Source: Clostridia bacterium (GTDB lineage Bacteria > Bacillota > Clostridia > Peptostreptococcales > Acidaminobacteraceae). Taken from it: a stretch of 43,675 bases of DNA. Position 1 is the first letter of the stretch. Every line of letters starts with the position of its first letter. Where the stretch lies: positions 1 to 43,675 of the forward strand of contig JAGYOH010000018.1 in NCBI GenBank assembly GCA_018399635.1. The letters are read 5' to 3'. Positions 33,277-40,581 of the stretch are shown one piece after another. A program made the translations under genes and the position numbers. The notes under the pieces are model-generated. The model saw only the letters and a list, made by a program, of their open reading frames with translations. It was not told where the DNA came from and did not search any database.

Positions 33277-34828
33277 GTTGGGACTTGATTTCAAGCTCGT
33301 CGAGGAGGCGAGACAGTCCGCCAGGAATATCGCCTTGGATATCCAGGGACTGATCGATCAGCACACCTCGGTGACGGTGGAAAGAACCGTGGCCAGGTTG
33401 CTCGGGGTGGACGGTGTCGACCCCCTTGATCGGCCGCTTCCCAATGTATTGGTGGATAAAATCAACAGTGAGGGACGGCTGGACCTGGGAATCGCCTATT
33501 ACCTGGGAAACGCCATGCTCCATACCGGTCAGGAACCCCAGACCATTGCCGAAATGGTGATGAAGGAGGAACTCGACCTGACCAGGATTCCCACCCACGA
33601 CTTTGACGAGGTGAAGAAAAAGGTCTTGGAGGTGGCTCAGAAGACCATGGTCAGAATCCGGAAAAACCGGGCGGACCGGGAGGACTTCCTCAGGACCCTG
33701 GGTGAGGGCCCCAAGCCCTATCTCTATGTCATCGTCGCCACGGGGAACATCTACGAGGATGTGAACCAGGCCAAGGCGGCCGCCCGTCAGGGGGCCGATA
33801 TCATCGCGGTGATCCGGTCCACGGCCCAGAGCCTGCTGGACTTCGTACCCTACGGCCCCACCACCGAGGGCTTCGGAGGCACCTTCGCCACCCAGGAGAA
33901 CTTCCGGATCATGCGCAGCGCCCTGGATGAGGTGGGCCAGGAAGTGGGCCGTTACATCCGGCTGGTGAATTATGCTTCAGGCCTCTGCATGCCGGAAATC
34001 GCCGCCATGGGAGCCCTGGAACGCCTGGACGTGATGCTCAACGACGCCCTTTACGGCATCCTGTTCAGAGACATCAACATGAAGCGGACTCTGGTGGACC
34101 AGTTTTTCTCCCGGGTCATCAACGGCTATGCCGGGATCATCATCAACACCGGGGAGGACAATTACCTCACCACCGCCGATGCCATTGAAGAGGCCCATAC
34201 GGTCCTGGCCTCCCAGCTCATCAACGAGCAGTTCGCCCTCCTGGCAGGACTCAAGGAGGAGCAGATGGGTCTGGGCCACGCCTTTGAAATGAACCCGAAA
34301 ACTGAAAACGGCTTTCTGCTGGAGCTGGCCCAGGCCCAGATGGCCAGGGAAATCTTCCCCAATGCCCCCCTCAAGTACATGCCCCCCACCAAGTACATGA
34401 CGGGGAACATTTTCAAAGGCCATGTCCAGGACGCCCTTTTCAACATGGTGTCCATCATGACCAACCAGGGCATCCAGCTCCTGGGCATGCTCACCGAGGC
34501 CATCCACACCCCCTTCCTGCAGGACCGGGCCCTGGCCATTGAAAACGCCAAGTATATCTTCAACAACATGCGGGATCTGGGCGAGGAGATCACCTTCAAG
34601 GAGAACGGCATCATCCAGAAGCGGGCCCGCCAGGTTCTCGAGGACGCCCACCACATGCTCAAGAATATCGAGGTGGAGGGTCTCATGGAGACCATCGCCC
34701 AGGGCAAGTTCGCCGGGGTCAAGCGTCCCGTCGACGGCGGCAAGGGTCTTGACGGGGTCGTGGTGAAGAGTGACATGTACTTCAATCCCTTCATGGATCT
34801 GATGTTAGGAGGTGCTTCCCGTGAATAA
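33269..34828 (+). CDS. kamD: Lysine 5,6-aminomutase, alpha subunit
   Basis: The 519-residue subunit forms the TIM barrel that holds adenosylcobalamin and substrate. It converts L-beta-lysine to 3,5-diaminohexanoate (and D-lysine to 2,5-diaminohexanoate) with the beta subunit. Characteristic stretches are YLYVIVATGNIYEDVNQAKA, GADIIAVIRSTAQSLLDFVP, YGPTTEGFGGTFATQENFRI and GHAFEMNPKTENGFLLE. Length matches the clostridial enzyme. The start ATG 33269 follows GAGGAGG and overlaps the kamC stop. Confidence 0.96.
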   Translation: MSKLGLDFKLVEEARQSARNIALDIQGLIDQHTSVTVERTVARLLGVDGVDPLDRPLPNVLVDKINSEGRLDLGIAYYLGNAMLHTGQEPQTIAEMVMKEELDLTRIPTHDFDEVKKKVLEVAQKTMVRIRKNRADREDFLRTLGEGPKPYLYVIVATGNIYEDVNQAKAAARQGADIIAVIRSTAQSLLDFVPYGPTTEGFGGTFATQENFRIMRSALDEVGQEVGRYIRLVNYASGLCMPEIAAMGALERLDVMLNDALYGILFRDINMKRTLVDQFFSRVINGYAGIIINTGEDNYLTTADAIEEAHTVLASQLINEQFALLAGLKEEQMGLGHAFEMNPKTENGFLLELAQAQMAREIFPNAPLKYMPPTKYMTGNIFKGHVQDALFNMVSIMTNQGIQLLGMLTEAIHTPFLQDRALAIENAKYIFNNMRDLGEEITFKENGIIQKRARQVLEDAHHMLKNIEVEGLMETIAQGKFAGVKRPVDGGKGLDGVVVKSDMYFNPFMDLMLGGASRE

Positions 34829-35570
34829 TATCGATTTTACCCGGATCAAGCCTTATGGCGACACCTACAACGACGGCAAGATTCAGCTGAGTTTCACCCT
34901 GCCGGTGCCCTACGGCGAGGAGGCCAAGGAGGCCGGCAAGAAACTCCTTGAAAAAATGGGAATCGAGGAACCCCAGATCACCCATGCCGAGGAGGCGGGG
35001 ACGGGTTTCACCTTCATCGTGGCCTACGGCGTCGTCTCCCATACCGTGGACTATTCCGCCATCGAGGTGCCCAAGGTGGATTCGGAGGTCATGGACAAGT
35101 ACGGGGTCGAGGATTTCATCAAGGAAAAGATCAAGCGGGACGTGGTCATCGTCGGCGCCACCACGGGCTTCGACGCCCACACCGTGGGGATCGACGCCAT
35201 CATGAACATGAAGGGCTACGACGGCCATTACGGTCTCGAGCGCTACGGCGGGATCGAAGCCGTCAACATGGGCTCCCAGGTGCCCAATGAGGAGCTGGTG
35301 GCCAGGGCCATCGAACTCGGAGCGGACGCCATCATCGTTTCCCAGGTGGTGACCCAGAAGGATGTGCATATTCCCAACCTCACCAACCTGATTGAACTGA
35401 TCGAGGCCGAGGGCCTCAGGGACCGGATGCTGGTCATTGCCGGCGGCCCCAGAATCGGTCATGAACTGGCGGTGGAACTGGGCTATGATGCGGGCTTCGG
35501 TCCCGGCACCTATGCCGAGGATGTGGCCAGCTACGTGGTCCAGGAAATGGTGAAACGGGGATTGGTTTAA
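34821..35570 (+). CDS. kamE: Lysine 5,6-aminomutase, beta subunit
   Basis: The Rossmann domain of this 249-residue subunit carries the cobalamin-binding motif DAHTVG, with His120 as cobalt ligand, and Lys131 in NMKGYDGHYGLERY as the PLP lysine; the eleven-residue distance equals that between His133 and Lys144 of the Clostridium sticklandii enzyme. GTG 34821 follows AGGAGGTG and overlaps kamD by eight bases; a GTG at 34812 lies inside that site and is unlikely. It is the last gene of the operon. Confidence 0.96.
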   Translation: MNNIDFTRIKPYGDTYNDGKIQLSFTLPVPYGEEAKEAGKKLLEKMGIEEPQITHAEEAGTGFTFIVAYGVVSHTVDYSAIEVPKVDSEVMDKYGVEDFIKEKIKRDVVIVGATTGFDAHTVGIDAIMNMKGYDGHYGLERYGGIEAVNMGSQVPNEELVARAIELGADAIIVSQVVTQKDVHIPNLTNLIELIEAEGLRDRMLVIAGGPRIGHELAVELGYDAGFGPGTYAEDVASYVVQEMVKRGLV

Positions 35571-35580
35571 CGGCTGCCAG

Positions 35581-35610
35581 GGCGGTTCTTGAAAAAGAAC
35601 CGCCTTTTTT
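35581..35610 (+). terminator. Strong terminator of the kdd-kam operon
   Basis: GGCGGTTCTT (35581-35590) pairs perfectly with AAGAACCGCC (35595-35604) around a GAAA loop and is followed by TTTTTT. Confidence 0.95.
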
Positions 35611-35633
35611 CGTGAAAAATTCACGGTGAAGCC

Positions 35634-35676
35634 GTGCGGCCCGCACTGGTCCCCCTCCCCCCTTTAGGGATATACT
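35634..35676 (+). promoter_or_regulatory. Palindrome and possible -10 box ahead of the secreted protein gene
   Basis: GTGCGG and CCGCAC flank a single C at 35634-35646. TATACT at 35671-35676 could be the -10 box; no clear -35 is visible. The leader to the start codon is about 90 bases. Confidence 0.35.
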
Positions 35677-35767
35677 GGGGTCAAGTCAAACAGCAACCGA
35701 TACCTACATAAACCAAAAAATGATGGACCCTCACCCCCCATAGCCCACTTAAAAGGAGAGAATGAAA

Positions 35768-36289
35768 ATGAAAAGAATGAAAATGTCCGCCCTCGTACTG
35801 ACCCTGGTCCTCCTGGTCACCGCCACCGGTGCCGCAGCCCTTTCAAGCATCAGTTTCGACAGAGACGTGGATGCCGGCCTGGTTCTGGCCGATACCGACG
35901 AAAACGTCGCCGTCCAGTTCACGGACCTCATCGAATATGATGATTTCATGGTGACGGCAGCCAGCGGCGAAGTCGCCTTCAACCTCAATGCGGCCATCAA
36001 TGCCGCCGGCGGCACTGAAAGAGGCTTCAACCCCGACGCCCTCTTCACCATCGGCGACGTGGACACCGGCGCCTTCACCATCACCAACAACTCCGACATT
36101 CCCGTCGTCGTGAGCTTCAGCGACGATGATTCTGAAAACACCCCCCTCAGTCTTGAAGCCGTGGAGGCTTATGAGATCCCGGTGGGCGAGACCTACGGTT
36201 TTTACTTCGACCTCGAGACCACTGAACTCAGTGACCAGGACGCCCTGGGCGGCACCCTTTCCGTCAGAGGCGGAGACGCCATCCAGTAG
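35768..36289 (+). CDS. Secreted DUF1102/TasA-like protein
   Basis: A signal peptide (MKRMKMSALVLTLVLLVTAT ending at GAAA) leads to a 150-residue acidic beta protein. SISFDRDVDAGLVLADTDEN, FNPDALFTIGDVDTGAFTIT and NNSDIPVVVSF give the pattern of DUF1102/camelysin-TasA-like domains, a strand-rich fold in which NPN/NPDA, F-I-N and ITNNS elements recur. Such proteins form fibres or surface layers in some bacteria and archaea. ATG 35768 has better spacing from AGGAGAG than ATG 35762. It is a single-gene unit with its own terminator. Family assignment is tentative. Confidence 0.65.
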   Translation: MKRMKMSALVLTLVLLVTATGAAALSSISFDRDVDAGLVLADTDENVAVQFTDLIEYDDFMVTAASGEVAFNLNAAINAAGGTERGFNPDALFTIGDVDTGAFTITNNSDIPVVVSFSDDDSENTPLSLEAVEAYEIPVGETYGFYFDLETTELSDQDALGGTLSVRGGDAIQ

Positions 36290-36323
36290 GCCCGGATCAA
36301 AGAGCATAGGACGCCATGATTGC

Positions 36324-36357
36324 AAAAGCACCTCTGAAACTCAAGAGGTGCTTTTTT
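36324..36357 (+). terminator. Terminator of the secreted protein gene
   Basis: AAAAGCACCTC (36324-36334) pairs with GAGGTGCTTTT (36345-36355) around a ten-base loop, followed by further T. Confidence 0.9.
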
Positions 36358-36494
36358 CATGGGTCGTCACGAAAAGCCCCCCCTGGGACAGGGGAGGCTG
36401 AGGAGAGGGGGACCCAAGTCAAATATTTTGCTTGAGCCTATCGAAATTGTTAATAAATATTCATTTGAGTGGTATAAGAAGAGGTGTGAGGGCT

Positions 36495-37016
36495 TTAAGA
36501 AAAAAACACCGACAGGAGGATGGGGATGGCCCCTCCCGCCAGGACGTCGGTGGGATAGTGGTAGCCCAGATAGATTCTTGACAGACCGATGAAGACCGGA
36601 TACAGGTAAAAGACCATCCTGAAGGCCGGGAAGAGCCAACCCAAAACCAGGGCGATGACCACGGCACTCGCCGTGTGCCCCGAGGGAAAAGAATGGGGGT
36701 CCCTGGGAATCGGCAGGTTGAAAATCACCTGCTCCAGGGCCTGGAAGGGTCGGGACCGGTTGAAAAATACCTTGAGGCTCTGGATGAGGACCTCGGTGGC
36801 GAAATAAAAGCCGATGAAACGGTAGCCGGTGTCCCAGTTTTTCGAGGTGAAAAGATAGATGAGCAGGGCGGCGGTGATGACCAGGCCGGGTAGAGGATCC
36901 ATGGTCATGGTCAGCCGGTTGACCCAGGGGTAGAGGCCCTTGTGGTTGAACCTGATATTGAGGGCCTTGACCAGGGCTTCGTCGTGACGGACCACCATGG
37001 ACTTGAGACTGGACAT
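36495..37016 (-). CDS. PAP2 family membrane phosphatase
   Basis: The 173-residue protein has the three PAP2 phosphatase motifs: KVFFNRSRP, SFPSGHTAS and SRIYLGYHYPTDVLAG, plus about five membrane helices. Members dephosphorylate undecaprenyl pyrophosphate or phosphatidic and related lipids at the outer face of the membrane; an undecaprenyl substrate is common in Firmicutes but cannot be proved here. The start is the ATG at 37016 behind GGGAGG on the minus strand. It is transcribed alone and away from the M55 peptidase gene. Confidence 0.93.
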   Translation of the reverse strand: MSSLKSMVVRHDEALVKALNIRFNHKGLYPWVNRLTMTMDPLPGLVITAALLIYLFTSKNWDTGYRFIGFYFATEVLIQSLKVFFNRSRPFQALEQVIFNLPIPRDPHSFPSGHTASAVVIALVLGWLFPAFRMVFYLYPVFIGLSRIYLGYHYPTDVLAGGAIPILLSVFFS

Positions 37017-37122
37017 TCGAGGCGACCTCCCTTCAGGGACAGTCTAGAGAAACAATGTGAAATGTCCATGGTTTTTATGTAATTTTCGTGTAAAATTAGG
37101 CTATGAAGGAGGGATTTAGTCC

Positions 37123-37938
37123 ATGAAATATTTTATCAGTGCCGATATCGAAGGGGTCACGGGAACCGCGGCCTGGGGAGAAACCGACAAGACCAAGAAG
37201 GAGGATTACGAGACCTACCGGCGGATCATGACCCGGGAGGTTCTGGCGGTGATCCGGGGCATCAAGGAAGTGGACGGCGAGGCCGAAATCCTGGTCAAGG
37301 ACGCCCATGAAACCGGCAGGAACCTGTTGATCGATGATTTTCCCGGGGATGTCCGGGTGATCCGGTCCTGGGCGGGGGGACCCTACAGCATGGTCCAGGG
37401 TCTTGACGAGACCTTTGACGGTGTTTTCTACATCGGCTACCATTCGGCGGGGACTTCCACCGGCAATCCCCTGAGCCACACCATGTCCACCACGGGCATC
37501 ACCACCCTGAAACTGAACGGGGAGGTCATCAGTGAATTCGAGCTCCATTCCCTGGTGAGCGCCCACTACGCCGTCCCCACCCTGCTGGTTTCCGGGGACG
37601 AGGCCCTCATGGACAGGGTGAGGGGGCTTTCCCCCGCCACCTATACCGTGGCCACCAAGAGAGGAGAGGGCAATTCCGTCATCACCAGGATTCCCCACCA
37701 GGTCCAGGAGGAAATCCGCCAGGCGGCCAGGGCGGCGGTCGAGGCCGCAAAAAAGGACCCGGGATCCTTCGTGATGAAAAATCCGGAGTCCTTTCATTTT
37801 GAGGTCTGCTACACCCATTTCACCGGGGCCTACCGGGGAAAATTCTATCCCGGCGCCTACCTGAAGGATGATCTCACCGTGGCCCTGGATACCGAGGACT
37901 ACTTCGAGGTCCTGAGGGCCGTGATGTTTCTTTTCTAG
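37123..37938 (+). CDS. M55 family D-aminopeptidase (DppA-like)
   Basis: The protein starts MKYFISADIEGVTGTAAWGE, where the DIEG pair binds zinc; DAHETGRN and YIGYHSAGTS supply further metal and catalytic residues of the M55 family, and the 271-residue length is typical. DppA-type enzymes form decamers and release D-amino acids from D-Ala-D-Ala or D-Ala-Gly-Gly peptides. A possible -10 box TAAAAT lies about 30 bases upstream and GAAGGAGG gives the start at 37123. It ends tail to tail with ccdA on a shared CTAG. Confidence 0.92.
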   Translation: MKYFISADIEGVTGTAAWGETDKTKKEDYETYRRIMTREVLAVIRGIKEVDGEAEILVKDAHETGRNLLIDDFPGDVRVIRSWAGGPYSMVQGLDETFDGVFYIGYHSAGTSTGNPLSHTMSTTGITTLKLNGEVISEFELHSLVSAHYAVPTLLVSGDEALMDRVRGLSPATYTVATKRGEGNSVITRIPHQVQEEIRQAARAAVEAAKKDPGSFVMKNPESFHFEVCYTHFTGAYRGKFYPGAYLKDDLTVALDTEDYFEVLRAVMFLF

Positions 37939-38618
37939 AGCAGGGAGAAGATGATCTTGTTCACATAATTGAAGTAGACCAGCAGGCCCATGAGGATGAT
38001 GATGAGGCCCGTGGCGATCTGCAGGGTCTTGTAGACCCCTTCGGAGAGGTCGACCCGGTCGAAGAGCCGGCCCAGGAAAAAGGTGGTCACCATGAAGGGG
38101 AGGCTGAAGCCCAGGGAAAAAATCATCATGTAGACCACTCCCGAGGCCAGGGTCAGGCTGTTGGCCATGAGGAGGAGGATGGTGCCCAGGATGGGGCCCA
38201 CACAGGGGGTCCAGCCGAAACTGAAAATGACCCCCAGGAGAAAGGCGTTGAGAAAGGGGCTTCTGGTGGCCTTGAAATGAAGCTTCCGCTCCTTGCTCAG
38301 GGCGTTGAAGCGGATGATCCCCATGTGATGGATGCCGAAAAGAACGATCAGGCCTCCGCTCACCTGGCGGAAGAGCTGGCTCTGGAGGTTGAGGAGGCGG
38401 CCCAGGCCGGTGGCGGTGAGACCGAAGAGGGAGAAGACCAGCATCAGACCCAGGACGAAGCCCAGGGAAATCATGAGGTTCTTTTTTCCTGAGACGGACT
38501 CCGAGGGCATGCTGCCGGTGATATAGCTCAGATACAGGGGCATGAGGGGCAGGATGCAGGGAGACAGGAAGGTCAGGATTCCGGCGGTGAAGATTCCGAT
38601 GATTGAAAGGGAAGACAT
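37935..38618 (-). CDS. ccdA: CcdA-type thiol-disulfide membrane protein
   Basis: The 227-residue protein has six membrane helices and the two redox cysteines in LSPCILPLMP (near residue 20) and FGWTPCVGPILG (near residue 135). CcdA carries electrons from cytosolic thioredoxin across the membrane to extracellular thiol proteins. No ResA or other extracytoplasmic thioredoxin gene is adjacent, so its partner is elsewhere. The start is behind AGGAGG on the minus strand. It is divergent from pepD. Confidence 0.92.
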   Translation of the reverse strand: MSSLSIIGIFTAGILTFLSPCILPLMPLYLSYITGSMPSESVSGKKNLMISLGFVLGLMLVFSLFGLTATGLGRLLNLQSQLFRQVSGGLIVLFGIHHMGIIRFNALSKERKLHFKATRSPFLNAFLLGVIFSFGWTPCVGPILGTILLLMANSLTLASGVVYMMIFSLGFSLPFMVTTFFLGRLFDRVDLSEGVYKTLQIATGLIIILMGLLVYFNYVNKIIFSLL

Positions 38619-38703
38619 GGGACACCTCCTGAGTTGTTTTAGGGGACCCGGCAGTCGATGTCGGCCTGCCAGGACAAGCGATAATCGAAAAAAAGGATGT
38701 GAA

Positions 38704-40131
38704 ATGATGAATTTTGAAGGGATGAAGGGCCAAAGGGTGCTGGAGCATTTTGAAACCCTTTCGAAAATTCCCCATTGCAGCGGGGAAGAAGCGGCGATCA
38801 GTGATTATTTGAAGGGCTTCGGGGAATCCCTGGGACTGGAGAGCCGCCAGGATGCGGCACTCAATGTCATCATTGAAAAGCCGGGGACCCCCGGCTATGA
38901 GGATCAACCGCCGGTCCTGCTCCAGGGGCACATGGACATGGTCTGTGTGAAGGATGAGGACAGGGTTTTCGATTTTCAAAAGGACCCCCTGTCCCTCGTC
39001 GTCGACGGGGACCGGCTCCGGGCCGACGGCACTTCTTTAGGCGCCGACAACGGCATCGCCGTGGCCATGATCATGGCCATCCTGGAGGACCCCGCCCTGG
39101 CGCATCCCCCCCTGGAAGCCCTCTTCACCACCGAGGAAGAGGTGGGCCTCAAGGGGGCCGCGAGGGTGGCGGGGGACACGCTGAGGGCCAGGACCCTCAT
39201 CAACATCGATTCTGAAGAAGAGGGGGTCTTTTTCGCCTCCTGCGCCGGGGGGGTCCAGGTGAACTTTCATCGTCAGGTCCGGAGGGTGCCGGGTGAACTC
39301 GGGCGGTCCTTTGAACTGAGGGTGTCGGGACTCAAGGGCGGTCACTCCGGCCTCGAGATCCACCACGGCCGGGGCAACGCCCTCAAGATTCTCGGAAGCC
39401 TCCTCTACGAGGTTTCGGAGGTCATCGAGCTGGTGAGTCTCGGCGGCGGGGAGAAGATGAACGCCATTCCCAAGGCGGCCCTGTGCCGTTTCAATGCCGA
39501 GGAAAGTCTCGAGGCCATGGTTTCAGACTACCAGCAGGAGTTTCTGGCCATCTACGGCGGCGTGGATCCCGACATGACCCTGACCCTCAGGGAGATACCC
39601 ACCGAAGAGACGGTTTACGCCAGGGAGGACCAGGACAGGATCCTCAAGGTCCTATGGGAATTCAACCACGGGGTCAACACCCTTTCTCCCGATATTCCGG
39701 GGCTGGTGGAGTCCTCCGTCAACCTCGGAGTGGTCCTCGAGGAAGGGGAGTCGGTGAATCTCATCGCCTCCGTCAGGTCCTCGGTCAACCCCTTGAAGGA
39801 GGCCCTGGTGGAAAACCTCAGGTCCCTGGGGGAAGCCCTGGGTTTCGAAGTGGCCCTGGAGGGGGACTACCCCGCCTGGCCCTTTGATCCGGATTCCAGG
39901 ATCAGACCCCTCTTTCTTGAGACCTATGAAAAGCTCGCCGGCAAGAAGGGCCGGGTGGAGGCCATCCATGCCGGCCTCGAGTGCGGTCTGCTGGTGGACA
40001 AGATTCCCGGCCTCGACGCCGTGTCACTGGGCCCCGACCTGAAGGATGTCCATACCCCCCGGGAAGCCCTGGACCTGGAAAGCACGGCCACCACCTTTGA
40101 ACTGATCAAGGCGGTTCTCGAGCGACTTTAG
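38704..40131 (+). CDS. pepD: Aminoacyl-histidine dipeptidase (M20 family)
   Basis: The 475-residue protein hydrolyses Xaa-His and other dipeptides. Metal-site motifs are intact: HMDMVC, DGTSLGADNGIAVAM, EEVGLKGAA and INIDSEEEG, then the GGHSGLEIHHGRGNA lid region and a C-terminal metal ligand in DVHTPREALD. This pattern is PepD rather than PepV or PepT. Start ATG 38704 (or 38707) follows AAAGGATG; the frame is open upstream only as a shadow of ccdA. It ends tail to tail with the glutaredoxin-like gene. Confidence 0.93.
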   Translation: MMNFEGMKGQRVLEHFETLSKIPHCSGEEAAISDYLKGFGESLGLESRQDAALNVIIEKPGTPGYEDQPPVLLQGHMDMVCVKDEDRVFDFQKDPLSLVVDGDRLRADGTSLGADNGIAVAMIMAILEDPALAHPPLEALFTTEEEVGLKGAARVAGDTLRARTLINIDSEEEGVFFASCAGGVQVNFHRQVRRVPGELGRSFELRVSGLKGGHSGLEIHHGRGNALKILGSLLYEVSEVIELVSLGGGEKMNAIPKAALCRFNAEESLEAMVSDYQQEFLAIYGGVDPDMTLTLREIPTEETVYAREDQDRILKVLWEFNHGVNTLSPDIPGLVESSVNLGVVLEEGESVNLIASVRSSVNPLKEALVENLRSLGEALGFEVALEGDYPAWPFDPDSRIRPLFLETYEKLAGKKGRVEAIHAGLECGLLVDKIPGLDAVSLGPDLKDVHTPREALDLESTATTFELIKAVLERL

Positions 40132-40466
40132 GTCTTCACCTTGAAGGTGTGCCGGCAGCTGTTGCAGGTGACCTTCAGGGTGCCCTTGCCGGCGGGAAGT
40201 CTGAGCCGGGTCCGGCACCGGGGGCATTCCACCACCAGGCCCCCCGCAAGGGCCTTGATCCGGTCCCGGTCGAAGCCGACGATCACGGTTTCGTCAATCT
40301 TGAAGGTGGGGACCCCCCGGGCCCCCATGGCCGCCATTTCCCTTTGGGCGCCGGGATCCCGGCTGACGTCCTTTTCCGTGAAGGCGATGCCTTCCTGACG
40401 CAGAAAATTCTTGGCCGAAAGGCAGTGGGGACAGGTGCTGGTGGTGTAAATCGTAACCTGGGGCAT
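40128..40466 (-). CDS. Glutaredoxin-like protein fused to a zinc ribbon
   Basis: Residues 1-76 form a glutaredoxin/NrdH-like domain with the active site C12-PH-C15, the cis-proline in GVPT (Pro53) and VIVGFDRDRI. A compact treble of Cys pairs follows: C81-PR-C84 and C101-NS-C104, which suits a zinc ribbon of MJ0042 type. The fusion is unusual for so small a protein. It may be a redox or metal-dependent switch; no client is evident. Start is behind GGAGCG on the minus strand, upstream at about 40475. Confidence 0.87.
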   Translation of the reverse strand: MPQVTIYTTSTCPHCLSAKNFLRQEGIAFTEKDVSRDPGAQREMAAMGARGVPTFKIDETVIVGFDRDRIKALAGGLVVECPRCRTRLRLPAGKGTLKVTCNSCRHTFKVKT

Positions 40467-40581
40467 GGGTGAAGCGCTCCTTTCATACAGATGTTAATTG
40501 CTATCATTGTACCACAGATGATTCTTAGGAAAAAAGCGCTTTTTTCTGATGCCGATCCCTTGAAGGAGGTAGGAAAGTCCC

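Noticed and set aside
35611-35760. Possible riboswitch between kamE and the secreted protein gene
   Set aside because: Only short palindromes are visible; no conserved riboswitch core, such as that of the lysine or cobalamin type, could be traced.
37096-38979. 627-residue open frame on the minus strand
   Set aside because: It spans ccdA in another frame and the M55 gene in antisense and lacks any protein family signature.
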